Part shown: one piece after another, positions 1 through 7,511 of the stretch
Layout of the letters: the number at the start of each line of letters is the position of its first letter
Numbering within the stretch: the stretch's first letter is position 1
Origin: Gammaproteobacteria bacterium
GTDB taxonomy: Bacteria; Pseudomonadota; Gammaproteobacteria; Chromatiales; Chromatiaceae
Assembly: GCA_025458675.1 (NCBI GenBank)
Contig: JALORY010000015.1
Location: 1 to 40,048 of the forward strand
Direction: 5' to 3'
Length of the DNA: 40,048 bases
Notes under the pieces: model-generated
Told to the model about the DNA's origin: nothing
The model's database searches: none
What the model saw: the letters and a program-made list of their open reading frames with translations, nothing else
Program-made: the position numbers and the translations under genes

Positions 1-129
1 CAGCTGGCGCTTACGCTTGCTGGCCTTCTTGGTCAGGATGTGGCGGCGGTGCGACTGGGCCCGCTTGAAGCCGCCGGCGGTCTTCTTCAACCGCTTGGCG
101 GCCCCTCTGTTCGTCTTGATCTTCGGCAT
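1..129 (-). CDS. rpmI: 50S ribosomal protein L35 (3' end outside the window)
   Basis: The minus strand from 129 reads [20 protein letters not shown] and continues with a basic stretch ending RKRQL at the window edge. This is the start of L35, a small, very basic large-subunit protein. Only 43 codons are visible; the family is about 65 residues, so about a third is cut off. It follows infC after a 46-bp gap, matching the conserved thrS-infC-rpmI-rplT order. In that operon rpmI and rplT are usually under translational control by L20; the downstream part is not visible here. Identification is secure. Confidence 0.95.
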   Translation of the reverse strand, partial: MPKIKTNRGAAKRLKKTAGGFKRAQSHRRHILTKKASKRKRQL

Positions 130-175
130 TGCTCTCGTGACTCCGCGATTGATCGGGGGCGAACCATTCGCACCC

Positions 176-703
176 CTACTTTTTCTTCTTGGGGGTGAGC
201 ACCATGACCATCTGCCGGCCTTCCATTTCCGGCTTCTGCTCGATCTGCCCGTGCTCGGCCAGATCGGCGGTCACCCGCTCGAGCACGGCGAGGCCGAGCT
301 CACGGTGGGCGTGCTCGCGGCCACGGAACCTCACGGTCACCTTGGCCTTGTCCCCTTCTTCGAGGAACCGCACCAGGTTGCGTAGTTTGACCTGGTAGTC
401 CCCCTCGTCCGTTCCCGGACGGAACTTCACTTCCTTGATCTGGACCTGCTTCTGCTTCTTCTTCGCCGCCGCGCGCTGCTTCTTCTGCTCGAAGACGAAC
501 TTGCCGAAATTCATGATCCGGCACACCGGCGGATCCGCCGTGGGCACGATCTCCACGAGATCCATCTCGGCTTCCTGGGCTGCCGCCAGCGCCTCCCTGA
601 TCGGCACGATGCCCACCTGCTCACCGTCGGCGCCGATCAAACGCACGTCCCGTGCAGTGATCTCGTCGTTCAGACGGTTTCTTTTGTCCGTTTTGGTCGA
701 GAT
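176..703 (-). CDS. infC: Translation initiation factor IF-3, non-canonical ATC start
   Basis: IF-3 binds the 30S subunit, prevents early 50S joining and checks the start codon and initiator tRNA. The 175-residue product has the family's N-domain ([15 protein letters not shown]), the linker, and the C-domain signatures [14 protein letters not shown] and [19 protein letters not shown], ending in PKKKK. An ATG-initiated frame could begin at 751, but its first 16 codons resemble no IF-3. The ATC at 703-701 is preceded by GGAGGA at 716-711 with a 7-nt spacer and gives a normal-length protein. Rare AUU/AUC starts are typical of infC and let IF-3 repress its own synthesis. It lies between thrS and rpmI on the same strand. 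Confidence 0.93.
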   Translation of the reverse strand: MSTKTDKRNRLNDEITARDVRLIGADGEQVGIVPIREALAAAQEAEMDLVEIVPTADPPVCRIMNFGKFVFEQKKQRAAAKKKQKQVQIKEVKFRPGTDEGDYQVKLRNLVRFLEEGDKAKVTVRFRGREHAHRELGLAVLERVTADLAEHGQIEQKPEMEGRQMVMVLTPKKKK

Positions 704-716
704 AGCAGAATCCTCC
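701..716 (-). promoter_or_regulatory. infC ribosome binding site with ATC initiation codon
   Basis: On the minus strand GGAGGA (716-711), a 7-nt spacer and ATC (703-701) precede the IF-3 reading frame. There is no in-frame ATG, GTG or TTG at this distance from the Shine-Dalgarno sequence, and the ATT at 711-709 is out of frame. A strong SD with a rare start codon is the arrangement through which IF-3 autoregulates in other bacteria. Autoregulation here is inferred. Confidence 0.75.
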
Positions 717-784
717 GGCAAAGCGACGACAAAGCGCCAACGGCTACGCACCGGACAAGGTCCGGCGCGCCGAGCATGGCAGGA

Positions 785-2695
785 TCAACCAGCGCGGGAA
801 TTCACCTGCTCGCGCAGCATTCCGGCGAAGGCTTCGAGGCCCATGACCCCGAGATCCTGGCCCGTGCGAGAGCGTGCGGCGACGGCGCCGTTCTCCGCTT
901 CCCGATCCCCGACCACCAGCAGGTAAGGGATCCGGCGCAACGTATGCTCGCGAATCTTAAACCCGATCTTCTCGTTCCTCAAGTCCGTTTCCACGCGAAA
1001 TCCCTGATCACGAAGGAATTTCGCGGCGCGCTCCACCGCCTCGGCCTGGCGGTCGGTGATGTTCATCACGACGGCCTGCACCGGCGAGAGCCAAGGCGGC
1101 ATCTGGCCGGCGTGGTGCTCGATGAGGATGCCGATGAAACGCTCGAGCGAGCCCAGGATCGCCCGGTGCAGCATGACCGGCACCTTGCGGGTGTTGTCCT
1201 CGGCGACGTAGCTCGCCCCCAGGCGGTCCGGCATCGAGAAGTCGAGCTGGATGGTGCCGCACTGCCAGACCCGCTCCAGACAGTCGCGCAGCGAGAACTC
1301 GATCTTGGGGCCGTAGAACGCCCCCTCCCCCGGCTGCAGTTCCCAGGCGAGGCCCTTCTGGTCCAGGGCGTCGGCCAGCGCCTTCTCGGCCTTGTCCCAG
1401 AGCGCGTCGTCGCCGACGCGCTGCGCGGGACGCGTCGACAGCTTCACCAGCACGTCGGTGAAGCCGAAGTCGCGGTAGACCTCGAATAGCAGGTCGATGA
1501 ACGCGAGCACCTCGTCGAGAATCTGGTTCTCGGTGCAGAAGATGTGCGCGTCGTCCTGGACGAAGTTGCGCACCCGCATCAGGCCGTGGAGCGTGCCGGA
1601 GGGCTCGTTGCGGTGGCAGGAGCCGAACTCGGCGAGCCGCAGGGGCAGGTCGCGGTAGCTCTTGAGCCCGTGGTTGTAGATCTGTATGTGGGCCGGGCAG
1701 TTCATCGGCTTGATCGCGAAGTCCCGGTTCTCCGAGCTCGTCGTGAACATGTTCTCGCGGAACTTGTCCCAGTGACCCGAGCGCTCCCAGAGGCTGCGGT
1801 CGATGATCTGCGGCGTGTGAACCTCCTCGTAGCCACGCGCCCGCAGCTTGCCGCGGATGTAGTCCTGGATGATCAGGTAGATCTGCCAGCCCTTGTCGTG
1901 CCAGAACACCATGCCGGGCGCCTCTTCCTGCGTGTGGAAGAGGTCGAGGGTCTTGCCGATCTTGCGGTGGTCGCGCTTCTCCGCCTCCTCGAGGCGGTGC
2001 AGATAGGCGGCGAGCTCGTCCTTGTTGCGCCAGGCGGTGCCGTAGATCCGCTGCAGCATCTCGTTGCGCGAGTCGCCGCGCCAGTAGGCGCCTGCGACCT
2101 TCATCAGCTTGAAGGCCCTGAGCTTGCCCGTGCGCGGCACGTGGGGACCGCGGCAGAGGTCCGTGAAGCCGCCCTGCGTGTAGAGCGAGATGTGCTCCCC
2201 GGCGGGAATGCTCTCGATGATCTCGGCCTTGTAGCGCTCGCCCTGGTCCCTGAAGAACTTCACCGCCGCGTCGCGCGGCACGACTTCACGGGTCACCCCG
2301 TGATCCGCCTTCGCGAGCTCGGCCATGCGCGCCTCGATTGCCGCGAGATCCTCGGGGGTGAAGGGGCGCTGGTAGGAAAAGTCGTAGTAAAAGCCGTTCT
2401 CGACGGTCGGACCGATCGTCACCTGCGCGTCGGGGAAGAGCTCCTTGACGGCCATCGCCATCAGGTGCGCAGTCGAGTGGCGGATCACCTCGAGCCCTTC
2501 CGGGTCTCTGTCGGTGACGATCGCGACCTCGGCGTCGGCATCGATCGCGTGCGACGTGTCGACCAGGCGACCGTCGACCCGCCCGGCGATGGCCGCCTTG
2601 GCGAGCCCGGCGCCGATGGACTCCGCAACCTGCTGGACCGTGACAGTCCCCTCGTAGCTGCGTCTGGAACCGTCTGGCAGGGTGATGACCGGCAT
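785..2695 (-). CDS. thrS: Threonyl-tRNA synthetase
   Basis: Charges tRNA-Thr with threonine and edits mischarged serine. The 636-residue product starts [16 protein letters not shown], a TGS domain of about 60 residues. The editing domain follows ([16 protein letters not shown]), then the class II core with [15 protein letters not shown] (zinc-binding Cys), [15 protein letters not shown] (motif 2) and [14 protein letters not shown] (motif 3), and an anticodon-binding domain. Length matches the family (about 640). The start at 2695 is chosen because ACGAGGTG lies just upstream and the TGS domain begins there; the open frame runs further upstream to 2950 only by chance, across the tRNA gene. It has its own promoter and a leader hairpin. 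infC follows after 81 bp. Confidence 0.97.
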   Translation of the reverse strand: MPVITLPDGSRRSYEGTVTVQQVAESIGAGLAKAAIAGRVDGRLVDTSHAIDADAEVAIVTDRDPEGLEVIRHSTAHLMAMAVKELFPDAQVTIGPTVENGFYYDFSYQRPFTPEDLAAIEARMAELAKADHGVTREVVPRDAAVKFFRDQGERYKAEIIESIPAGEHISLYTQGGFTDLCRGPHVPRTGKLRAFKLMKVAGAYWRGDSRNEMLQRIYGTAWRNKDELAAYLHRLEEAEKRDHRKIGKTLDLFHTQEEAPGMVFWHDKGWQIYLIIQDYIRGKLRARGYEEVHTPQIIDRSLWERSGHWDKFRENMFTTSSENRDFAIKPMNCPAHIQIYNHGLKSYRDLPLRLAEFGSCHRNEPSGTLHGLMRVRNFVQDDAHIFCTENQILDEVLAFIDLLFEVYRDFGFTDVLVKLSTRPAQRVGDDALWDKAEKALADALDQKGLAWELQPGEGAFYGPKIEFSLRDCLERVWQCGTIQLDFSMPDRLGASYVAEDNTRKVPVMLHRAILGSLERFIGILIEHHAGQMPPWLSPVQAVVMNITDRQAEAVERAAKFLRDQGFRVETDLRNEKIGFKIREHTLRRIPYLLVVGDREAENGAVAARSRTGQDLGVMGLEAFAGMLREQVNSRAG

Positions 2696-2747
2696 GCACA
2701 CCTCGTCTGACCGCGCCGTCGCGCCCACGCGGACGGCGCAAATGAAA

Positions 2748-2766
2748 ACCGGGCGCTCGGCCCGGT
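2748..2766 (-). promoter_or_regulatory. Leader hairpin followed by T-run upstream of thrS
   Basis: On the minus strand ACCGGGC and GCCCGGT form a perfect 7-bp stem around a 5-nt loop, followed at once by TTTTCATTT (2748-2741). This looks like a short intrinsic terminator within the thrS leader, about 50 bases before the start codon and after the predicted promoter. It could be an attenuator. I found no T-box or anticodon-mimic arm, so the controlling signal is unknown. Confidence 0.5.
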
Positions 2767-2812
2767 CTCGACGCCCGCCGCACCACGCGCGGGCCGGACA
2801 ACTGCGCGCCCG

Positions 2813-2842
2813 ATTATAAGGAGGGGCCGCCCGAGGCGGCAA
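2813..2842 (-). promoter_or_regulatory. Predicted sigma-70 promoter of thrS-infC-rpmI
   Basis: The minus strand has a perfect -10 TATAAT (2818-2813) and a -35 TTGCCG (2842-2837) separated by 18 bp. Transcription would start near 2806 and give a leader of about 110 bases containing the hairpin at 2766-2748. The promoter lies downstream of the tRNA-Val terminator, so the operon would be transcribed independently of the tRNA. Confidence 0.65.
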
Positions 2843-2850
2843 TTTGGCGC

Positions 2851-2886
2851 ACAAAAACAAAAGGCCACTGGAAGACCCGGTGGCCT
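2851..2886 (-). terminator. Rho-independent terminator of tRNA-Val
   Basis: On the minus strand AGGCCACCGG / CCAGTGGCCT form a 9-10 bp stem (2886-2862; one A/C mismatch) with a short loop, followed by TTTGTTTTTG (2861-2852). It begins 24 bases after the CCA end of the tRNA, and the thrS promoter lies just beyond it. Confidence 0.8.
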
Positions 2887-2910
2887 GGTATCGGTACTGC
2901 CTCAAGAAAC

Positions 2911-2987
2911 TGGTAGGCGCGATTGGACTCGAACCAACGACCCCCACCATGTCAAGGTGGTGCTCTAACCAACTGAGCTACGCGCCT
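2911..2987 (-). tRNA. tRNA-Val (anticodon GAC)
   Basis: A complete 77-nt cloverleaf on the minus strand with CCA encoded. The acceptor stem AGGCGCG/CGCGCCT has 7 bp. The D arm is GCTC-AGTTGGTTA-GAGC, the anticodon arm CCACC-TTGACAT-GGTGG with anticodon GAC, the variable loop GGGTC, and the T arm GTTGG-TTCGAAT-CCAAT. It reads valine codons GUC/GUU. The body closely resembles enterobacterial tRNA-Val(GAC). Confidence 0.97.
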
Positions 2988-3001
2988 GAAAGGACGGGCA
3001 G

Positions 3002-3029
3002 ATTACACGGAGGGCTCGGGTAGCGCAAG
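3002..3029 (-). promoter_or_regulatory. Possible promoter of tRNA-Val
   Basis: On the minus strand a -10 like TGTAAT (3007-3002) lies 14 bases before the tRNA 5' end, with CTTGCG (3029-3024) 16 bp upstream as a weak -35. The GC-rich bases after the -10 resemble the discriminators of stable-RNA promoters. Neither box is consensus. Confidence 0.4.
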
Positions 3030-3115
3030 CCGTGCCCTCGCACGACTGGCGAGCGCGCGGAGGCAGATCATAATTTCCCGTGCGACGCCCCGTTCCCGAC
3101 GCTCCGGAGACTGCC

Positions 3116-3547
3116 ATGCCGCTCTACACCCACGTCCTCTTCGCCACCGATTTCTCGCCCGACAGCGACAAGGCCGGGGCGCGGGCCATGGCCATCGCGC
3201 AGGCCACCGGCGCCCGCCTGACGCTGGTGCACGTCGTGGAGTACTCGGCGATGGAATACGCCGGCGAGATCCCGATTCCCGAGAACATCGATCTCGACCA
3301 GCGACGCATCGACGCCGCGCGCGACGTCATCGCCGCGCTGGCGGGCCGGCTCGGCGTGCCGGGCGCCAGCACGCGGGTGGAGCTCGGCTCGCCCAAGCAC
3401 GAAGTGGTCCGCGTGGCAACGGAACTGGGAGCGGACCTCATCGTGGTCGGCAGCCACGGCAAGCACGGGTTGCAGCTGCTGCTAGGCTCCACGGCGAACG
3501 GCATCCTGCACCTCGCACCCTGCGACGTGCTCGCCGTCCGCGTCTGA
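3116..3547 (+). CDS. Universal stress protein, ATP-binding UspA type
   Basis: A 143-residue single-domain UspA protein, cytoplasmic and probably dimeric. The N-terminal strand HVLFATDFSPDS and the C-terminal motif VGSHGKHGLQLLLGST (residues 111-126) match the G-2x-G-9x-G-[ST] nucleotide-binding loop of ATP-binding Usps, as opposed to the non-binding UspA subgroup. The ATG at 3116 is preceded by CGGAGA and begins the domain exactly; the open frame reaches back to 3080 without homology. The gene is convergent with glk, with only two bases between their stops. The partner or stress it serves cannot be told from sequence. Confidence 0.9.
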   Translation: MPLYTHVLFATDFSPDSDKAGARAMAIAQATGARLTLVHVVEYSAMEYAGEIPIPENIDLDQRRIDAARDVIAALAGRLGVPGASTRVELGSPKHEVVRVATELGADLIVVGSHGKHGLQLLLGSTANGILHLAPCDVLAVRV

Positions 3548-3549
3548 GC

Positions 3550-4536
3550 TCAACCCGCCAGCGCGCGCCTGGCGCACAGGGCGGCGCCGGCGAGCGCGAC
3601 GTCGCCGTCGCGGATCACGGTCACCGGCATGCGCTGCAGCAGCGGCGCCATGCGGCCCTTGTCCGCGAACGCGGTCAGGAAGGCGCCGGCGGACAGGCGC
3701 GGCAGGATCTTCGGGGCGATGCCGCCCGCGAGGTAGACGCCGCCCGTCGCCATCAGCTTCAGGGCGTGGTTGCCTGCCTCGGCGCCGAAGTGGCGCACGA
3801 ACAGGTCGAGCGCGGCATCGCAGACCGCGTCGGTCCCGGCGAGGGCCGCTTCGCTGATCACCGCGGCCGGATCCCCCTCGGCCAGCGCCGCGCGCAACCA
3901 GGCGGGGGCGGGCTCACCCCGTTCCTCGCGCAGGAAGTCGTGGATCGCCGCCAGACCCGGCCCGCTGACGATCCGATCCCAGCTCGCGTGGCCGACGCGC
4001 GCCTCGAGCCAACGCAGGAACAGCCAGTCCTGTTCGGTGCGCGGCGCAAAATCCGCGTGCCCCCCCTCGGACGCGAACGGCACGAGACGGCCGTCGACGA
4101 ACGCGCGCCCCGCCTCGCCGAAGCCCGTCCCGGCCGCGACCACGCTCTGGTTGCCCGCCGGGTCGGGCTCCCCGCTCTGCAGCACCGTGAGCAGCCCGGC
4201 GGGTACGGCATCGATCCCCCAGGCCGCCGCTTCGAGGTCGTTGATCAGCAGGGCACGCGCCACGCCGGTCGCCGCCGCGAGTCCGGCGGCCGTGACCGTC
4301 CAGGGCAGGTTCGTCGTCCGGCACGTCCCGTCCCGGACGGGGCCGGCGATACCGACGCACAGCGCCGCCGGTGTGACCCCCTGTGTCCGGACGAACGCGG
4401 CCACGATCTCGTCCGCGCCGGCGTGCGCGCGACTCGGGTAGGTGTGCCGCGCGCGCAGGCGTGGCGTCTCGCCGGCGCAGTCATAGAGCGCGAGACGCGC
4501 CGAAGTGCCGCCGATGTCGCCGGCCAGGATGAGCAT
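3550..4536 (-). CDS. glk: Glucokinase (ROK-unrelated Glk family)
   Basis: Phosphorylates glucose with ATP to glucose 6-phosphate in the cytoplasm. The 328-residue product begins MLILAGDIGGTSARLALYD, containing the phosphate-1 GDIGGTxxR motif. It carries the sugar-binding segments INDLEAAAWG and SEGGHADFAPR, and near the end ATGGVYLAGGIAPKIL. The length agrees with E. coli Glk (321). The ATG at 4536 has AAGGAAG upstream. The frame stays open to 4620, but those codons lie in the interspersed repeat and give the DCFASLAMT-type artefact peptide, so they are excluded. Confidence 0.93.
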   Translation of the reverse strand: MLILAGDIGGTSARLALYDCAGETPRLRARHTYPSRAHAGADEIVAAFVRTQGVTPAALCVGIAGPVRDGTCRTTNLPWTVTAAGLAAATGVARALLINDLEAAAWGIDAVPAGLLTVLQSGEPDPAGNQSVVAAGTGFGEAGRAFVDGRLVPFASEGGHADFAPRTEQDWLFLRWLEARVGHASWDRIVSGPGLAAIHDFLREERGEPAPAWLRAALAEGDPAAVISEAALAGTDAVCDAALDLFVRHFGAEAGNHALKLMATGGVYLAGGIAPKILPRLSAGAFLTAFADKGRMAPLLQRMPVTVIRDGDVALAGAALCARRALAG

Positions 4537-4586
4537 GTGGCTTCCTTCTCTAACGCCTCGTGCGGGGTGTTGCGGCCAGGCCCTGG

Positions 4587-4748
4587 TCACCGTCATTGCG
4601 AGCGAAGCGAAGCAATCCACGCAATTGCATCCGCAACGGCTGGATCGCCACGGCCCTTCGGGCCTCGCGATGACGACCCGAGCGACTTCACCTTCGGGCC
4701 TCGCGATGACGAGCTGGCGGACGTCGCCTTCCGGCCCCGCGATGACGA
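4587..4748. repeat. Interspersed palindromic repeat with three 36-bp tandem units
   Basis: The region holds cgtcattgcgagcgaagcga (about 4594-4613), the left arm of a repeat family common in environmental bacterial genomes. Three copies of a 21-bp core, cttcgggcctcgcgatgacg plus a, follow at 4656-4676, 4692-4712 and 4728-4748, spaced exactly 36 bp apart. The third copy has two changes. The core end ctcgcgatgacg is the near-inverse of cgtcattgcgag, so the element has imperfect inverted ends with the right end amplified. It lies between glk and the TauE/SafE gene and codes for nothing. Confidence 0.75.
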
Positions 4749-4800
4749 CCTGATCCGACTTTCCCTAGAATGCCGGCTCCGCTTTTCCCGGCGCAAGCGC

Positions 4801-5565
4801 GTGGACGTGCTGCCTCCCGAGATCCTCGCCGTCCTCGCGCTCATCGCCCTGGTCGCCGGCTTCGTCGACGCAATCGCGGGCGGTGGCGGCATGCTGACGC
4901 TGCCCGCGCTGCTCTGGGCCGGGCTGCCACCCGCCACCGCGCTCGGCACGAACAAGCTGCAGGGCACCTTCGGCACCGCGAGCGCCACCGCACACTTCTG
5001 GCGGCGGGGCGCGCTGGACCTGCGGCCCCTGCTCCCTGCCGCCGCCGCGAGCTTTGCCGGTGCGGCGCTCGGCGCCCTCGCGGTCGCGCACGCGGACCCC
5101 GACGCCCTGCGCTGGCTGCTGCCCGCCCTGCTCCTGGGCTTCGCCGCCTATTTCCTGCACTCGCCGCGCGTCGGCGACCTGCCCGCGCAGCGGCGGATCG
5201 GACCCGCAACCTTCGCGGCGACGGCGGGCGCAGGCATCGGCTTCTACGACGGCTTCTTCGGGCCGGGCACGGGCTCGTTCTTCGCGCTGGCCTTCGTCGC
5301 CCTGCTCGGCTTCGACCTCGCCCGTGCGACGGCAGGCACGAAGCTGCTCAACTTCTCGAGCAACCTCGCCGCCCTGCTCGTGTTCGCGGCGGGCGGCCAC
5401 GTCGCGTGGACGACCGGCCTCGTGATGGCAGTCGGCCAATGGGCGGGCGCCTGGCTCGGCGCGCACATGGCGCTGCGCCACGGCGCGCGCCTCATCCGCC
5501 CCCTGCTCGTGGCGGTGTCGGTCCTGCTGTCGCTGAAGCTGCTAGTGGATCAGCTCGGGAGCTGA
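4801..5565 (+). CDS. TauE/SafE family membrane permease (putative sulfite/organosulfonate or anion exporter)
   Basis: A 254-residue membrane protein with about eight hydrophobic segments in two similar halves. The first half has GFVDAIAGGGGMLTLPALLWAG and GTNKLQGTFGTASA; the second has GFYDGFFGPGTGSFF and AGTKLLNFSSNLAALLVF. These paired G-rich motifs define TauE/SafE (formerly DUF81) permeases, which move sulfite, sulfoacetate or similar anions. Export of sulfite would suit a sulfur oxidiser, but the substrate cannot be read from sequence. The start is the GTG at 4801; another GTG follows at 4807, and no clear Shine-Dalgarno precedes either. The 3' end overlaps the convergent GGDEF-EAL gene by 24 bp. 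Confidence 0.85.
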   Translation: MDVLPPEILAVLALIALVAGFVDAIAGGGGMLTLPALLWAGLPPATALGTNKLQGTFGTASATAHFWRRGALDLRPLLPAAAASFAGAALGALAVAHADPDALRWLLPALLLGFAAYFLHSPRVGDLPAQRRIGPATFAATAGAGIGFYDGFFGPGTGSFFALAFVALLGFDLARATAGTKLLNFSSNLAALLVFAAGGHVAWTTGLVMAVGQWAGAWLGAHMALRHGARLIRPLLVAVSVLLSLKLLVDQLGS

Positions 5566-7506
5566 CGCGGGCGGCGGCTGGCGCGGCACGTAGAGGTGGC
5601 TCGGACCGGGGAAACGCTCGGCGGGCACCGGGCGGCCGAAGAGAAAACCCTGACCGATGTCGCAGCCAAGCCGGGTGAGCAGCGCGGCGCGGGCGTCGGT
5701 GTCCACGCCCTCCGCCACCACCTCGACGCCCAGGCTGTGGGCCATCGCGATGATCGCGCGCACGATCGCCTGGTCGGCCGCCTCCTCGGTCAGCTGCTCG
5801 ACGAACGCGCGGTCGATCTTGAGCGTGTTGACGGGCAGGTGGCGCAGGTAGGCAAGCGAGGAGTAGCCCGTGCCGAAGTCGTCGATCGCGATCGACACGC
5901 CGCGACGGTAGAGCCGCTCCAGCGTCTGCCGGTTCGCCTCGAGATCGGTCAGCAACCCCGACTCGGTGACCTCCAGTTCGAGCGCGGACAGCGGGACGAT
6001 GCCGTGCGCGAGGCGCTCGAGCATCCGGTCGCAGCAGTGCGGATCGCGCAGCTGGCGGGCCGAGATGTTGATCGCCATCTTGAGGCGCCGCCCCTGCTCG
6101 TGCCAGGCCGCGAGCTGGTTGAACGCCTCCGCGACGATCTGGTTGCCGATGGGCACGATGAGGTCGGTCTCCTCGGCGACGTTGATGAAGCGGTACGCCT
6201 CGACGATCTCGCCGCCGGCCCCCTTCCAGCGCACCAGGGCCTCGCAGCCGCAGATCTCGCCGCTCGCGAGCCGCACCTGCGGCTGGTAGTAGAGCGTGAA
6301 CTGCTGCCGGTCGATGGCACGCCGCAGCTGGTTCTCCATCGCGAGGAAGTCGGAAGCCTTTTCGGCGTGGTGAGGCACGTAGAAGTGCAGCGCCTCGTGG
6401 CCTTCGCGCTTGGCGGCGTACATCGCCGCGTCGGCGCGGCGGATCAGCTCGTCGGGGCTGCGGCCGTCCTCCGGGAAGAGACTGATGCCCACGCTCGCCG
6501 CGATGTGCAGCTCCTGGCCGTCCACCAGGAACGGTCGCTCGAGCGTCGCCAGCACCGCCTTGGCGTAGGGTCGCGCCTCGGGTGCGGAGCCGATCAGCGG
6601 GGTCACGACCAGGAACTCGTCGCCACCGAAGCGGCTGACCACGGCCGCCTCGCCGACCGCCTGCTCGATGCGTCGCGCCACCTGCTCCAGCAGCCGGTCG
6701 CCGAACGCGTGGCCGAAGGCGTCGTTGATGTGCTTGAAGCGGTCGAGATCGACGAACAGCACGGCGAACCGGCGACGCGCCTTCGCCGCCTCGCCGATGT
6801 GGTCCTCCATCTGCCGGCAGAGATAGCGCCGGTTGGGCAGACGGGTGAGCGAGTCGTAGTTGGCGAGGTGGTGGACGTGCAGCTCGCTGCGCTTGCGCTT
6901 GGTGACGTCCACGTTGACGGAGCGCAGCCCGACGACCGCCCCGCTTTCGTCACGCACGACCTCGCCGGTGTGCTCGATCCAGCGAACCTGCCCGTCGCGC
7001 GTGACGATGCGCAGCTCCAGCGCCCCGGCGCGGCCATTCGCGAGCAGCTGCTGCCCGTGCTGCTGCCAGCGTCCGAGATCGTCGGGATGGATGATCCGCT
7101 CGAGCAGCTCCGGCCGGCGGTAGAAGTCCTCCTGCGTGTAGCCCGTGAGCGAGTGCACGGCCGGCGAGATGTACTCGAAGCGGCCGTCGGTGCGGCGGAA
7201 GGCGGCGAACTCGAGGCTAAGGTCGGCGAGGGCGTGGTAGAGGTCGCGCTCCCGGCGCAGGCGCTGCTGCACGACGAGGACCGCGGCCGTGAGGCCGGTC
7301 GTGGCCGCGGCGAGCAGCCCTGCGAGCACGAGCTGCGCCAGGGTGGGCATACCGGGGCCCGCGACCGCGAGGGTCGCGAGGACCAGCCCCCCCACCCCCA
7401 GCCCCGCGAGCGTCGAGAGACCGGCCACGCGCCAGCGCGCGGAACCTTCCGCGTGCGCCCCGCTGCGCGGCGCGGCTCCGTCGGCGAGTGCCGATGCGCT
7501 CCTCAT
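5542..7506 (-). CDS. Membrane PAS-GGDEF-EAL cyclic-di-GMP protein
   Basis: A 654-residue signalling protein. Two membrane segments lie at about 27-50 and 55-80. A PAS domain (about 85-205, with EYISPAVHSLTGYTQEDF) follows, then GGDEF (about 213-375, intact GGDEF at 294-298) and EAL (about 392-640, EAL at 422-424, DDFGTGYSSL at 542-551). All key catalytic residues appear present, so both diguanylate cyclase and phosphodiesterase activity are possible. The RxxD inhibitory site usually found just before GGDEF is not seen. The ATG at 7506 lies 5 bases after the stop of the upstream oxidoreductase gene, suggesting co-transcription. The frame extends to 8280, but that part is the shadow of the upstream gene. 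Confidence 0.92.
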   Translation of the reverse strand: MRSASALADGAAPRSGAHAEGSARWRVAGLSTLAGLGVGGLVLATLAVAGPGMPTLAQLVLAGLLAAATTGLTAAVLVVQQRLRRERDLYHALADLSLEFAAFRRTDGRFEYISPAVHSLTGYTQEDFYRRPELLERIIHPDDLGRWQQHGQQLLANGRAGALELRIVTRDGQVRWIEHTGEVVRDESGAVVGLRSVNVDVTKRKRSELHVHHLANYDSLTRLPNRRYLCRQMEDHIGEAAKARRRFAVLFVDLDRFKHINDAFGHAFGDRLLEQVARRIEQAVGEAAVVSRFGGDEFLVVTPLIGSAPEARPYAKAVLATLERPFLVDGQELHIAASVGISLFPEDGRSPDELIRRADAAMYAAKREGHEALHFYVPHHAEKASDFLAMENQLRRAIDRQQFTLYYQPQVRLASGEICGCEALVRWKGAGGEIVEAYRFINVAEETDLIVPIGNQIVAEAFNQLAAWHEQGRRLKMAINISARQLRDPHCCDRMLERLAHGIVPLSALELEVTESGLLTDLEANRQTLERLYRRGVSIAIDDFGTGYSSLAYLRHLPVNTLKIDRAFVEQLTEEAADQAIVRAIIAMAHSLGVEVVAEGVDTDARAALLTRLGCDIGQGFLFGRPVPAERFPGPSHLYVPRQPPPASAPELIH

Positions 7507-7511
7507 CGGCG

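Noticed and set aside
4537..4620. N-terminal extension of glucokinase (DCFASLAMT peptide)
   Set aside because: It is translation of the interspersed repeat; a proper ATG with Shine-Dalgarno lies at 4536.
4656..4748. Possible short CRISPR array (21-bp cores every 36 bp)
   Set aside because: Only three units, cores are shared with a known palindromic interspersed repeat, spacers are about 15 bp, and there are no cas genes.
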